DNA of 64,000 nt from JALORV01 sp963702595 (GCA_963702595.1 CAVPDC010000015.1:62001-126000); one strand, 5' to 3'. Shown: positions 36,985 through 47,644, numbered from the stretch's first letter. The notes: generated by a model from the sequence alone, not told the origin. Numbers and translations: made by a program.

Positions 36985-37652
36985 GCGAAGCTTGCGCGCC
37001 ACCATCCGGTGCAACATCTGGCGTACGCCAGCAGCTCGAGCGTCTACGGCGGCAACACGCGCCTGCCGTTCACGGAGTCCGACAACGTCGACCACCCGGT
37101 AAGCCTGTACGCCGCGAGCAAGAAGTCCAACGAGCTGATGGCGCACACTTACAGCCACCTGTTCGGCATCGCCAGCACCGGACTGCGCTTCTTTACCGTC
37201 TACGGCCCGTGGGGCCGGCCCGACATGGCGCTCTTCCTGTTCACGAAAGCGATTATGGCCGGCGAGCCGGTCAACGTGTTCAACCACGGCAAGATGCAGC
37301 GCGACTTCACGTACATCGACGATATTGTCGAAGGCGTCGTGCGCGTGCTCGACCGCGCGCCCCAGCCGAACCCTGAGTTCGACACCGCGACACCGGATCC
37401 GGCACAGTCATGGGCGCCATACCAGGTGCTCAATATCGGCAACCACGGGCCGGCGGGACTGCTGGAGTATCTGGACGCCCTGGAAGAAGCCATCGGCAAG
37501 AAGGCGGCTCGCAACTACCTGCCGATGCAGCCGGGCGATGTGCCGGCTACGTTTGCGGATACGACGCTGCTGACTGAGTGGACGGGACACAAGCCGGGAA
37601 CGCCAATTCGCGAGGGGATTCGACAGTTCGTCGACTGGTATTTGCGGTCTTG
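36985..37652 (+). repeat. direct repeat, copy 2 (epimerase fragment)
   Basis: Second copy of the 669-base segment at 35548-36216. Homology begins abruptly at GAAGCTTGC, 15 bases after the PIN toxin stop. An extra G in GCGCGCC near the junction shifts the frame relative to copy 1 (GCCGCC). Confidence 0.9.
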
Positions 37653-37656
37653 CTGA
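36985..37656 (+). pseudogene. truncated NAD-dependent epimerase (second copy)
   Basis: About 220 residues of the epimerase are encoded, from RHHPVQHLAYASSSSVYGG to the end. It keeps the catalytic YAASKKS and the substrate half but lacks the whole N-terminal NAD-binding Rossmann part, including GxxGxxG. It differs from copy 1 at V/A, P/A, L/M, H/Q, L/I and R/K and has its own C-terminus (RQFVDWYLRSC). There is no plausible start at the junction. It is either the remnant of a tandem paralogue cut by the toxin-antitoxin insertion or the product of a partial duplication. Confidence 0.85.
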
Positions 37657-37793
37657 ATTACGCTCGCCAACTGCAGGGACGGGAAACATTGGCCGCGCGT
37701 CCATGTGTGCAGGACTGGTTCCATCCGCGTGCCCACGACGCCCTCGTCGTAACTCTTGGAGGCAGGCAGAAGCACCAGCTCCCCTAAGTCGAG

Positions 37794-38555
37794 CTAATAA
37801 GGCGGCGTAATGTCCATGGCTGCAACTACGGACAGGTCAGATCGCTTAAGAAGTGCGATTCCAGTTCTCTGGCGGCCAAGTATTGGCACGTAGGACACCT
37901 CTTCCTCGACGAGACCGGCCTGCGACAAGACTTCGGCTAGGCGATCGCGCTCGCTGGCATTCAGGTACTTGGCAAGAGTCTTCAGGCCCTTCATCCGCTC
38001 GCGAATGATGCCGGGTTCACCCGGCCATTTGCGATAGAGCTCAGGATACTGCTTCAGGTCCGCTCCACCGGTAGCGGCTTGAAACAGCAATCGGTTGCGC
38101 ACTTCCAACGACTTAGGGGGCAGCGCCTGCACCCACTTCGGTCCGACGAGCGGAACGCGGCCTAGCTCCGGATCGCCGCCCCCGCCGCCGCCCTCCCTAA
38201 CCAGCTCGGAAGGGGTGACGATATCGAAACGGTCGGTGTTGTAGACAACAAACGCCGGGCGGGCCACAAACGTCGAGTGCACACCGTACGCCAAGGCAGC
38301 CAGCTGGACAAACCCGATGATTGACAGGTCACGCACCAGTTCGCGCCTGGGCTTCTTCGGTGAGGCAACAATTGAAGTGAGCAATGGCCCAAGGCAGACA
38401 TCGACGGCCACGACGATCAGGAGTATGAGTCCGACACCCTCCAGTGATGCCAGCGGAGCCGGGTACCAAATATTCACTACAACTGCGACCACAAGCGCGA
38501 CGACACTGGCACTAATCCCAAGGTGCGTCAGGGCGTATCGGATCCTTCGCGTCAT
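37794..38555 (-). CDS. TfpX/TfpZ family type IV pilin accessory protein
   Basis: A 253-aa inner-membrane protein from the ATG at 38555. Helices lie at about residues 10-30, 35-60 and 75-100 (LGISASVVALVVAVVVNIWY, VGLILLIVVAVDVCLGPLLT, FVQLAALAYGVHSTFVARPA), then a periplasmic domain starting FVVYNTDRFDIVTP. This matches the TfpX/TfpZ family found beside pilin genes, which helps assemble or surface-expose a particular pilin. It lies directly downstream of the pilin but behind a strong terminator, so it may be read by leakage or its own promoter. Confidence 0.9.
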   Translation of the reverse strand: MTRRIRYALTHLGISASVVALVVAVVVNIWYPAPLASLEGVGLILLIVVAVDVCLGPLLTSIVASPKKPRRELVRDLSIIGFVQLAALAYGVHSTFVARPAFVVYNTDRFDIVTPSELVREGGGGGGDPELGRVPLVGPKWVQALPPKSLEVRNRLLFQAATGGADLKQYPELYRKWPGEPGIIRERMKGLKTLAKYLNASERDRLAEVLSQAGLVEEEVSYVPILGRQRTGIALLKRSDLSVVAAMDITPPY

Positions 38556-38595
38556 ATTCTGGTTGCCCTCGCTGCTGAGCGGTCGTTGTGTCATG

Positions 38596-38622
38596 AAAAA
38601 GGGGCACCCTCGGGTGCCCCTT
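38596..38622 (-). terminator. rho-independent terminator after the pilin gene
   Basis: AAGGGGCACCC pairs with GGGTGCCCCTT around a tiny CGA-type loop, and on the minus strand it is followed by TTTTT. It begins 24 bases after the pilin stop. This is the clearest intrinsic terminator in the window. It would let the highly expressed pilin message end before the accessory gene. Confidence 0.92.
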
Positions 38623-38645
38623 ACACACTAACTGCGACTTTTCGA

Positions 38646-39173
38646 TTAACGGCACTCGGCCGGCGCGTAGCGCGGCTCCAACGTGCCGGCAACGACACCG
38701 GCAAAACCGCCGGCATTCGCGTTCAAGGCAGCGCAGCGCCATACCACAGCGTCAGCGGGCGGGGTGAATGCAGCATTTCCAGCCGGCAGAATATTGTTAA
38801 TCGGAGCGTTCGGCGTAAGCGTCAGCGTTCCACCACCCGACTGGGGCGTGAAGTCGATCGTGATGATGCCAGTTTGAGCCGCGACTCGCAGATCCTCAAC
38901 GCTGCGGGTCTGGTTGTTGTTCGCGGCAGCGATGGCGCGAGTACCCAGCGAGTAGCCAAGGGCATCATTCTGCGGATTGCCGCTGGCGGCAATGTCGGCA
39001 ACGTTCTGCTTGAACGGGCCAGCAAGATTCAGGCCTTCCGTGACACGCGCGCGAACGGTGTAATCCTGATACGCCGGAATGGCGATAGCCGCCAAAATGC
39101 CGATGATCGCCACGACGATCATCAACTCGATCAGCGTAAAGCCGCGCTGAACGCGGTTGAGTTGCTGTTTCAT
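38646..39173 (-). CDS. pilA: type IVa major-type pilin
   Basis: A 175-aa prepilin from the ATG at 39173, preceded by AAGGAGAG. The short leader MKQQLNRVQRG is cut before Phe by prepilin peptidase, giving FTLIELMIVVAIIGILAAIA with Glu5. A C-terminal disulphide loop is likely between the two late Cys (WRC and AEC). The mature length of about 164 aa fits type IVa pilins. A sigma-54-type promoter lies upstream and a strong terminator downstream. The TfpX-like gene follows. Pili of this type serve twitching, attachment and DNA uptake. Confidence 0.95.
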   Translation of the reverse strand: MKQQLNRVQRGFTLIELMIVVAIIGILAAIAIPAYQDYTVRARVTEGLNLAGPFKQNVADIAASGNPQNDALGYSLGTRAIAAANNNQTRSVEDLRVAAQTGIITIDFTPQSGGGTLTLTPNAPINNILPAGNAAFTPPADAVVWRCAALNANAGGFAGVVAGTLEPRYAPAECR

Positions 39174-39237
39174 TTGCTCTCCTTGAAGACCTTGAAGATT
39201 TCGGTCAGACACGGCCCCTTGCCGATGACCGATACTC

Positions 39238-39254
39238 TGCTAGATCCGTGCCAG
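39238..39254 (-). promoter_or_regulatory. likely sigma-54 promoter of the pilin gene
   Basis: On the minus strand the sequence CTGGCACGGATCTAGCA has the invariant GG and GC separated by exactly ten bases, as in the consensus TGGCAC-N5-TTGC. The only strong deviation is TAGC for TTGC. It lies about 65 bases before the pilin ATG. Pilin genes are commonly driven by RpoN with PilR, which supports the call. Confidence 0.6.
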
Positions 39255-39466
39255 GCCTGACAACCGTCTAAGCGCAGAAAACCGCCGTTAATTCAAGGCA
39301 CTCCTGACACTTTCGGACTTCCGCGGGTGACGAAACCCGTCAGGCGGTGCCGCGGTGCGCGCGCGTCATCCGAGTGGATGAATACCCGGCTTCCAGCGCT
39401 GGACTTGCGGCATGCGACGGGGAGGCGCACGCAGTGGGCGATACTTGTATAGCAACTTGGAGACCC

Positions 39467-39694
39467 ATGATGCTTGCCATCCGGCTACCCCCCGACATCG
39501 AAGACCGGCTTGAAAAGCTTGCGCGCAGGACCGGGCGAACCAAGACCTACTACGCGCGGGAAGCCATCCTCGAACATCTTGACGATCTGGAAGACATTCA
39601 CCTTGCCGAGCGTCGCTATGCGGCACTGATCGCCGGCAAGAGCACCACGACCTCACTGGACGAGGTGGAGCGGGCGCTTGGTCTGGCGGATTGA
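39467..39694 (+). CDS. RelB/CopG-type ribbon-helix-helix antitoxin
   Basis: A 75-aa protein starting MMLAIRLPPDIEDRLEKLAR. The strand LAIRLP followed by two helices (IEDRLEKLARRTGRT, TYYAREAILEHLDDLE) is a ribbon-helix-helix DNA-binding fold, and the tail (DIHLAERRYAALIAGK, SLDEVERALGL) is the toxin-binding part. It overlaps the RelE-type toxin gene by 17 bases. Such antitoxins repress their own promoter with the toxin as co-repressor. Confidence 0.92.
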   Translation: MMLAIRLPPDIEDRLEKLARRTGRTKTYYAREAILEHLDDLEDIHLAERRYAALIAGKSTTTSLDEVERALGLAD

Positions 39695-39947
39695 GTTTGA
39701 GGCGTCTGCCCGAAAGGAAATTGAACGCCTCGACCGGCCGGTCGCCCGCCGGATCGTCCGCTTCCTGAAGGAACGCCTCGCTGAGGCCGACGACCCGCGA
39801 TCGCTGGGCCAGGCGCTCAAGGGCGAGCGCTTCGGCGAGTTCTGGAAGTACCGCGTCGGCGAATTTCGGGTGATCGCCCGCATCGAGGACCAGCAACTGC
39901 TGATCCTCGTCGTTCGCATCGGACACCGGAGTGCCATTTACAAGTGA
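39678..39947 (+). CDS. RelE/ParE family toxin
   Basis: An 89-aa toxin beginning at a TTG that lies inside the antitoxin gene (VWRIEFEASARKEIERLDRP). The family core is intact: RIVRFLKERL, QALKGERFGEFWKYRVGEFRV, IARIEDQQLLILVVRIGHRS. RelE toxins cut mRNA in the ribosome A site, while ParE relatives attack gyrase; the Tyr/Arg pattern (YRVGEFRVIARI, RIGHR) favours RelE/StbE. The pair sits between the pilin and the FHA gene. Confidence 0.92.
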   Translation: MVWRIEFEASARKEIERLDRPVARRIVRFLKERLAEADDPRSLGQALKGERFGEFWKYRVGEFRVIARIEDQQLLILVVRIGHRSAIYK

Positions 39948-39975
39948 GGACGGACCGGACGGGATCCGGCAGACC

Positions 39976-40653
39976 CTAGCCGGCAGGCGCGTTGACGAAC
40001 TCCATCCGTACGCCGGCGAGTTCGATGACGTCCTTGTGCTTGAGCGGGTGAGCGGCCGAACCGAGGTTGGTGCCGTTCACGGTGGGGAAGACTTCGCCCT
40101 CGACATGCGCGATGAAGTAGCCGGTCGGGCGCCGGGTGATGACGGCGACCTGGTGGCCGGGGCGGCCGATGGTGGTCAGTGCCTTGACCAGCTGCAGCTC
40201 GCGGCCCTCGTTGGCGCCGTTGAGGATCTTGATCGAGGCGGCCGCCGGGGCGTCTTCGCCAGAGCCGGGCTGGCGGATCTGGATCGTCGCCGGGCCGGGG
40301 CCGTAGAACTCGCGCTTCAGCGGCTGGGAGGTGTCGATGTCGACTTCGCCTTCGGTGCCGGTGGCGCCGTCGGCCAGGAACTTCAGCCGGTACTTGCCGA
40401 TCTCGACGGCGTCGCCGCTTTGCAGCAGATGTTTCTTGATCGGCTGGCCGTTGACGGTCGTGCCGTTGGTGGAGCCCAGGTCTTCGAGGTAGACCTCGCC
40501 GCCCGTGCTGTAGATGACAGCGTGCTCGCCGCTGACGGCGAGATTGTCGATGACGATGTCGTTATGCGAACGCCGGCCGATGGTCGTGCGGTCCTTCGTC
40601 AGGCCCACTTCCCGCAGCACCACGCCATCCAGACTCAGCACCAGCCTAGGCAT
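39976..40653 (-). CDS. FHA domain protein with a second degenerate FHA-like domain
   Basis: A 225-aa cytoplasmic protein. The first FHA domain is canonical: TTIGRRSHNDIVIDNLAVSG, EHAVIYS, EDLGSTNGTTVNGQ, so it should bind phosphothreonine peptides. The second (LTTIGRPGHQVAVITRRPTG, FPTVNGTNLGSAAH) lacks the Ser-x-x-His signature. It is next to a PP2C phosphatase on the same strand, so the two probably act in one Ser/Thr phosphorylation circuit. No Hanks-type kinase is in the window. Confidence 0.9.
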   Translation of the reverse strand: MPRLVLSLDGVVLREVGLTKDRTTIGRRSHNDIVIDNLAVSGEHAVIYSTGGEVYLEDLGSTNGTTVNGQPIKKHLLQSGDAVEIGKYRLKFLADGATGTEGEVDIDTSQPLKREFYGPGPATIQIRQPGSGEDAPAAASIKILNGANEGRELQLVKALTTIGRPGHQVAVITRRPTGYFIAHVEGEVFPTVNGTNLGSAAHPLKHKDVIELAGVRMEFVNAPAG

Positions 40654-40759
40654 TTCTTCTCCCCCGGGCTCATATTCTCGTATTCCCTCGGATTCTGCCA
40701 GCCTGCAAAAAGGCTGCCAATCAACGGCCTAGCCGAGGTTTTGGTTTGAATGATGCACG

Positions 40760-41533
40760 CTAGCCGGCGGCATCGCCATCGTTGTTCCCGGTCACCTTGA
40801 CGACGATCACCGAGACGTTGTCCCGCCCACCGGCCTCGTTGGCAAGATCCACCAGCCGGCGCGCGGTCTCGTGCATGTCGGCCTGCGCGGCCAGCAGGCC
40901 GGCGATTTCATAGCTGCCGACCATCTCGGTCAGGCCATCGGAGCAGAGCAGGATCAGGTCCCCGCTGGCCACGTCGAGCTCCTGCACTTCGGGCTCGATC
41001 TCCGGGCTGGCCCCCAGGGCGCGGGTCACGAGGTTCTTGGCCGGCAGGATGCGGGCCTCTTCCTCGGTCACCATGCCGGCGTCGAGCAGTTCCTGCGAGA
41101 ACGAGTGGTCGCGGGTGAGCTGCTCGAGCTGGTCGTCGCGGTAGCGATACAGGCGCGAGTCGCCGGTGTGGGCCACCCACAGCCGGTTGCCGAGGAACCA
41201 GGCAATGACGAGCGTCGTGGCCATGCCCTCGAACGCCGCACTGTTGAGCGCCGCGTTGTAGATGTTGGCGTTGATCTCGGTGATCGTGTCGAAGAGTGCG
41301 TCGTCGGGCGTGAAGCTCCCGGACTGCTCCTGCGCACCGGCGAGCGCCGAGGACAGGCGCTCCAGGACCGAACTGATCGCCATCACGCTGGCGACCTCGC
41401 CGGCGTTGTAGCCGCCGAGACCGTCGGCCAAGGCAAACAGCCCGCACGACGGGTCCGCACCCAGTGCGTCCTCGTTGAGCGGACGCACCAGGCCCGGATG
41501 GGTCTTGAGCGCGAAGTCGAGGGCTACTGCCAT
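40760..41533 (-). CDS. PP2C-type Ser/Thr protein phosphatase
   Basis: A 257-aa phosphatase from the ATG at 41533. The metal-binding motifs are complete: RPLNEDALGADPSCGLFALA, DGLGGYNAGEVAS, LWVAHTGDSRLYRYRDDQLE, LILLCSDGLTEMV and GRDNVSVIVVKV. PP2C enzymes use two Mn/Mg ions. Together with the FHA gene 106 bases downstream it resembles Stp1-FHA modules. It lies 8 bases after terC on the same strand. Confidence 0.95.
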   Translation of the reverse strand: MAVALDFALKTHPGLVRPLNEDALGADPSCGLFALADGLGGYNAGEVASVMAISSVLERLSSALAGAQEQSGSFTPDDALFDTITEINANIYNAALNSAAFEGMATTLVIAWFLGNRLWVAHTGDSRLYRYRDDQLEQLTRDHSFSQELLDAGMVTEEEARILPAKNLVTRALGASPEIEPEVQELDVASGDLILLCSDGLTEMVGSYEIAGLLAAQADMHETARRLVDLANEAGGRDNVSVIVVKVTGNNDGDAAG

Positions 41534-41541
41534 GGTCTGCG

Positions 41542-42252
41542 TCAGGCTCCGTGCGCCGGAGTGCGGCGGGCAGCGAGGATCTTCGCCACCGCGATGACGA
41601 CAAGCGCTCCAGCCGCGCTCGCGATATAGCGCACCATGTCCGTCTGCGGAATGTACGGTACGGCAACCGGGTCGGTGACGATCAGCCCGCCGGCAATCCA
41701 GCCGAGAAGCGCGCCACCCAGCAGGACGATGATCGGAAAGCGGTCCAAGAGTTTGAGGATGATCTGGCTGCCGAAAACAATGAATGGTACCGACACCAGC
41801 AAACCGAAGATGATGAGGCCGGTGCGCTGGCTCGGGTCGGCCTGCTCGGCCGCACCGGCGATCGCGATGACGTTGTCGAGCGACATCACGAAGTCCGCCA
41901 CGATGATGGTCTTGATCGCCGCCAGGAGCTTGTCGCTGGCCTGCACCTTGCCGTGCGCGCCGCCCTCCTCTTCTGGAGGCGCGAGCAGCTTGATGCCGAT
42001 CCACAGCAGCAACACGCCTCCGATCAGCTTCAGGAACGGTATGTTCAGCAGCGCGACCGCGACGGTGATCAGGATCACGCGGAGGATGATGGCGCCCGCA
42101 GCACCCCAGAAAATGCCCTGACGTCGATGCTTGGGTGGGAGATTGCGACACGCCAGCGCGATGATCACCGCGTTGTCGCCGCCAAGCAGGATGTCGATGA
42201 TGATGATCTGGACAATGGCATCCCATTGCAGATTCATCAGCCATTCCATCAT
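41542..42252 (-). CDS. TerC family integral membrane protein
   Basis: A 236-aa membrane protein with about seven helices. The family hallmarks are two acidic/Asn motifs inside helices: IIIIDILLGGDNAVIIALAC and IIVADFVMSLDNVIAIAGA. A cytoplasmic loop is rich in Glu and Gly (APPEEEGGAHGK). YjbE/MeeF-type TerC proteins export manganese and load exported metalloenzymes; others are tied to tellurite resistance. It follows sucD, as in other betaproteobacteria. Confidence 0.93.
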   Translation of the reverse strand: MMEWLMNLQWDAIVQIIIIDILLGGDNAVIIALACRNLPPKHRRQGIFWGAAGAIILRVILITVAVALLNIPFLKLIGGVLLLWIGIKLLAPPEEEGGAHGKVQASDKLLAAIKTIIVADFVMSLDNVIAIAGAAEQADPSQRTGLIIFGLLVSVPFIVFGSQIILKLLDRFPIIVLLGGALLGWIAGGLIVTDPVAVPYIPQTDMVRYIASAAGALVVIAVAKILAARRTPAHGA

Positions 42253-42316
42253 CGAGTCGTCTCCCCCTGGGCGGCGCTCTGCGGCACCGTGACGCGCCGG
42301 CCGCAGCCGGACAGCC

Positions 42317-43201
<885 letters not shown>

Positions 43202-43219
43202 CGTCTGTCTCGTTCGCGT

Positions 43220-44382
<1,163 letters not shown>

Positions 44383-44386
<4 letters not shown>

Positions 44387-44985
44387 TGAGTGGTTCCGTC
44401 CTTGATCGGGGTCGGTTTCGCGTGCGTGGCGCCCTTTTGCCTGGGCTGGTACCAGCGCGGGTAGAACGTGGCCACGCCGGGACCGTCGAGGCGCAGTGCG
44501 TGGCAGCGGTCGAGCTGCCAGGGCATCTTTTCGTCCTGGTGGTGGCCGGCATGCGCGGCGTCGCGCGTCTTGAACACTTCACCTGCAAAAGCCTGGACCG
44601 CCGCGGTCGGCAGCACATTCGCAAGCTCGGTGACATGGGTGCAACCGTGCACCCCGCCGAGCCGCCCCTGCACGTGGCGGCGAAAGTCCTGCAGCAGGTT
44701 CAGGCCAATGAGCTTGCGATAGTCAGGGCCGATCGTGTCGCAGTAGCCGGGGTAGGGCACCCAGCGCGACTCGGCCACCGCATCAACGATGTTCAGCTGA
44801 GTATCGATCGTCACGCGCAGCGCCATGTCGTGCACCGGATCACCGGCAGCGCGCATGCCCGTGGCAAGCGGAAAGTCGCGCGACTTCGTGTCGGTCAGCA
44901 CCGCCTCGAGATCCCACAGCCCGTCGTCGCGCGCGTACGCATCGACCCGGATGGAACGCGTGTGCACGTGGCGGCGGTTGGGCAT
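44383..44985 (-). CDS. DUF2889 family protein
   Basis: About 200 aa from the ATG at 44985 (MPNRRHVHTRSIRVDAYARD). A GTG at 45048 would add 21 residues and is less likely. Conserved segments are DGLWDLEAVLTDTKSRDFPL, GDPVHDMALRVTID and GVHGCTHVTEL. The His/Cys pattern suggests metal binding, but no function is known. Its stop overlaps the sucC start, and it lies between recX and sucC as in many betaproteobacteria. Confidence 0.9.
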
Positions 44986-45179
44986 GAGCGAGAGGGGAAC
45001 GGGCCGCCGTGGGACATTGCGCTGCGGACCGGTCGGGAAATTTAGCACAGCGATGCTTGACCACTACCCGCGCCGTCAACGGCAGGAGGCGAGGCAGCCC
45101 CCAGGTCAACGGCATTGCCCTGCCGCAGGTGACCCCCGCCGCGCCAGAACTCTTGCGAAGGGCCGAACTTCCCCTTGGA

Positions 45180-45707
45180 TTACACGTCTTCGTCGCAGGC
45201 GAGCCCGCGCAAGACCTTGCGTATCACCTCTGAACTGAATCCCCGCGACTCGAGAAAACGCGCCTGCCGCGCGCGCTCGGCCAAGGATTGTGGAGCGGTG
45301 CCGAAACGGCGCGACCAGACGGCTCGCGCACGGTCGAATTCGGAACCGCCGTTGCTGGCGCTGAACTGATTGAGTGCCTCAGTCGCAATCGCCGCTGGTA
45401 CGCCGCGCGCCTTCAGATCCAGCTTCAGCCGCGCCGCGCCATAGCGCGGCGCCCGGGTCCGGACCAGTGAGGCCGCGAAGCGCTCGTCCGAAAGCAGCTT
45501 TCGCCGCTGCAGGTCGTCGAGCACCGAGTCGACGGCGGCGCGGTCCTCGCCTTCCTCCAGCCGCCGCGTGAGCTTGCGCGCAAGCTCGGCCCGGCTGTGT
45601 TCGCGGCGGGCAAGCAGCGCGATCGCGCGGGCGAGCAGGCTGATGCCACCCGCTTCGCGCGGCGCCCCGGCGACGCCGGCGTCAGCCGGCTGCGGCTTCC
45701 TCGGCAC
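45180..45707 (-). CDS. recX: recombination regulator RecX
   Basis: A 175-aa RecX with three-helix repeats: AIALLARREHSRAELARKLT, LSDERFAASLVRTRAPRYGA, ARQARFLESRGFSSEVIRKV. RecX inhibits RecA filament growth. The gene overlaps the recA 3' end by 26 bases, so the two are co-transcribed and probably coupled. Confidence 0.95.
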   Translation of the reverse strand: MPRKPQPADAGVAGAPREAGGISLLARAIALLARREHSRAELARKLTRRLEEGEDRAAVDSVLDDLQRRKLLSDERFAASLVRTRAPRYGAARLKLDLKARGVPAAIATEALNQFSASNGGSEFDRARAVWSRRFGTAPQSLAERARQARFLESRGFSSEVIRKVLRGLACDEDV

Positions 45708-46731
45708 GCGCGTTCACGCCCTTGGCGGCCCGGATCTTGTTCTCGATCTCTCGCGCCATGGCGGGGTTGTTGCGCAGGTACTCGCGGGCGTTGTCCTTGC
45801 CCTGACCGATGCGCTCGCCGCCATAGCTGTACCAGGCGCCGGACTTTTCGACGATGTTGAGTTCAGAGCCCAGGTCGACGACCTCACCCTCGCGCGAAAT
45901 TCCTTCGCCGTAGAGGATGTCGAACCCGGCTTGCTTGAACGGCGGCGCAACCTTGTTCTTGACGACCTTGACCTTGGTCTCGGAGCCGATGACCTCGTCG
46001 CCCTTCTTGATCGAGCCGATGCGGCGGATGTCGAGCCGCACCGACGCGTAGAACTTGAGCGCATTGCCGCCAGTCGTGGTCTCGGGGTTGCCGAACATCA
46101 CGCCGATCTTCATCCGGATCTGGTTGATGAAGATGACCAGGCAGTTAGTCCGCTTGATGCTGGCGGTCAGTTTGCGCAGTGCCTGGCTCATCAGGCGTGC
46201 CTGCAATCCAGGCAGCGAGTCACCCATCTCGCCTTCGATTTCGGCCTTGGGCGTCAGCGCCGCGACCGAGTCGATGACGATGAGGTCGACCGAGCCCGAG
46301 CGCACCAGCGCATCGACGATCTCGAGTGCCTGCTCGCCGGTATCCGGCTGCGAGATCAGGAGTTCCTGCAAATTGACGCCCAGCTTCTGCGCGTATTGCG
46401 AATCGAGCGCGTGCTCGGCGTCGATGAACGCCGCCGTACCACCGATCTTCTGCATCTCGGCGATGACCTGCAGCGTGAGCGTCGTCTTGCCGGAGGACTC
46501 TGGACCGTAGACTTCAACTACCCGACCGCGCGGGAGCCCGCCGATGCCCAACGCGATGTCCAGTCCGAGCGAACCGGTCGAGACGACATCGATGTCTTCG
46601 GCGACCTGGCCTTCGGCCATGCGCATGATCGAGCCCTTGCCAAACTGCTTCTCGATCTGCGCCAACGCGGCGGCAAGTGCCTTCTGCCGCTCCTTGCTGT
46701 CCGTCACCGTCATGCTCCGTCCGTCATCCAT
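45682..46731 (-). CDS. recA: DNA recombinase RecA
   Basis: A 349-aa RecA of normal length. Walker A is GPESSGKT, Walker B LIVIDSVAAL, with the L1/L2 DNA loops (GEMGDSLPGLQARLMSQALR, NQIRMKIGVMFGNPETTTGG) intact. The start at 46731 is supported by GGAGG five bases upstream. RecA pairs homologous DNA and triggers LexA self-cleavage. Two LexA-like boxes lie 40-81 bases upstream. Confidence 0.98.
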   Translation of the reverse strand: MDDGRSMTVTDSKERQKALAAALAQIEKQFGKGSIMRMAEGQVAEDIDVVSTGSLGLDIALGIGGLPRGRVVEVYGPESSGKTTLTLQVIAEMQKIGGTAAFIDAEHALDSQYAQKLGVNLQELLISQPDTGEQALEIVDALVRSGSVDLIVIDSVAALTPKAEIEGEMGDSLPGLQARLMSQALRKLTASIKRTNCLVIFINQIRMKIGVMFGNPETTTGGNALKFYASVRLDIRRIGSIKKGDEVIGSETKVKVVKNKVAPPFKQAGFDILYGEGISREGEVVDLGSELNIVEKSGAWYSYGGERIGQGKDNAREYLRNNPAMAREIENKIRAAKGVNARAEEAAAG

Positions 46732-46770
46732 CGCCGCCTCCGTTCACGCCGTGCCCGGAATATCCGGAGC

Positions 46771-46812
46771 ACTGAAAGTAATCACAGTATCTGCACTGTA
46801 GATACTTTCAGT
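46771..46812 (-). promoter_or_regulatory. two LexA (SOS) boxes upstream of recA
   Basis: Two near-consensus SOS boxes occur in tandem: CTGAAAGTAATCACAG (46772-46787) and CTGTAGATACTTTCAG (46796-46811). Each follows CTGT-N8-ACAG with one half-site substitution. Their centres are 24 bases apart, just over two helical turns. The second is almost the reverse complement of the first, and the outer 10 bases (ACTGAAAGTA and TACTTTCAGT) form a perfect inverted repeat. The site must control recA; the divergent response regulator gene begins about 130 bases away and might also be affected. Confidence 0.8.
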
Positions 46813-46942
46813 ATGGCTTGTCAACCGCCGAGGGCTCGTTCCAAAGCAAGGTCTCTTCCCGGCGCCTTGCCGGGCGGCGCGCGCCCGCCCTAGACTGCGG
46901 CGAGCGCCTGGGCGGGAACAGGCGCAAGCATACTGCCGACCG

Positions 46943-47644
46943 ATGCGAATCCTGATTGCCGAAGACGACGCCGTGCTGGCCGACGGGCTGTCCCGCTCCT
47001 TGCGGGCCGGCGGCTACGCGGTCGACGTCGTGGCGAGCGGCGACGACGCCGACACCGCCCTGACTGCCCAGAGCTTCGACCTGCTGATACTGGATGTCGG
47101 GCTGCCGCGTCTGTCGGGACTGGAGGTACTGAAACGGCTGCGTGCAAGACACTCGCCGGTGCCGGTGCTGATCCTCACCGCGGCCGACAGCGTCGAGCAG
47201 CGGGTCAAGGGCCTCGATCTCGGCGCCGATGACTACATGGCGAAGCCCTTCGCCCTGACCGAGCTGGAAGCGCGCGTCCGGGCATTGACCCGGCGGGCGG
47301 CCGGCAGCGCGCAGACCGTGCTCCGGCACGGCCCGTTGACCCTTGATCCGGTCGGGCATGTGGCCTATCTGAACGAACAGATGCTCGACCTGTCGGCGCG
47401 CGAACTGAACCTGCTGGAGGTCCTGCTGCAACGTCCCGGCCGCCTGGTCAGCAAGGAGCAGCTCGTCGATCACCTGTGCAGCTGGGGTGAGGAAGTCAGC
47501 AACAACGCGATCGAGGTCTACGTTCACCGCTTGCGCAAGAAGATCGAAACCAACGCCGTACGAATCGTGACCGTCCGCGGTCTTGGCTACTACCTCGAGC
47601 GTTTCGCCGATTCCGCCACCGAAGCTGCCGTTGGCAACGCCTGA
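46943..47644 (+). CDS. OmpR-family response regulator
   Basis: A 233-aa two-component regulator. The receiver has the acidic pair EDDAVLADG, phospho-acceptor Asp 51 in LILDVGLPRLSG, and Lys 101 in DDYMAKPF. The winged-helix domain follows (LTLDPVGHVAYLNEQMLDLS, IEVYVHRLRKKIE, VTVRGLGYYL). It resembles the QseB/PmrA/TctD branch. It is divergent from recA and is followed by its kinase after 23 bases. Confidence 0.95.
   Translation: MRILIAEDDAVLADGLSRSLRAGGYAVDVVASGDDADTALTAQSFDLLILDVGLPRLSGLEVLKRLRARHSPVPVLILTAADSVEQRVKGLDLGADDYMAKPFALTELEARVRALTRRAAGSAQTVLRHGPLTLDPVGHVAYLNEQMLDLSARELNLLEVLLQRPGRLVSKEQLVDHLCSWGEEVSNNAIEVYVHRLRKKIETNAVRIVTVRGLGYYLERFADSATEAAVGNA

Noticed and set aside
36721..37656. 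A 311-codon frame joining part of the PIN toxin region to the epimerase copy
   Set aside because: The first 85 codons are out of frame with the real toxin and have no motif; only the epimerase part is genuine, so this is not a true fusion.
45568..46893. 441-codon plus-strand frame opposite recA and recX
   Set aside because: Antisense to recA; no start signal or motif of its own.
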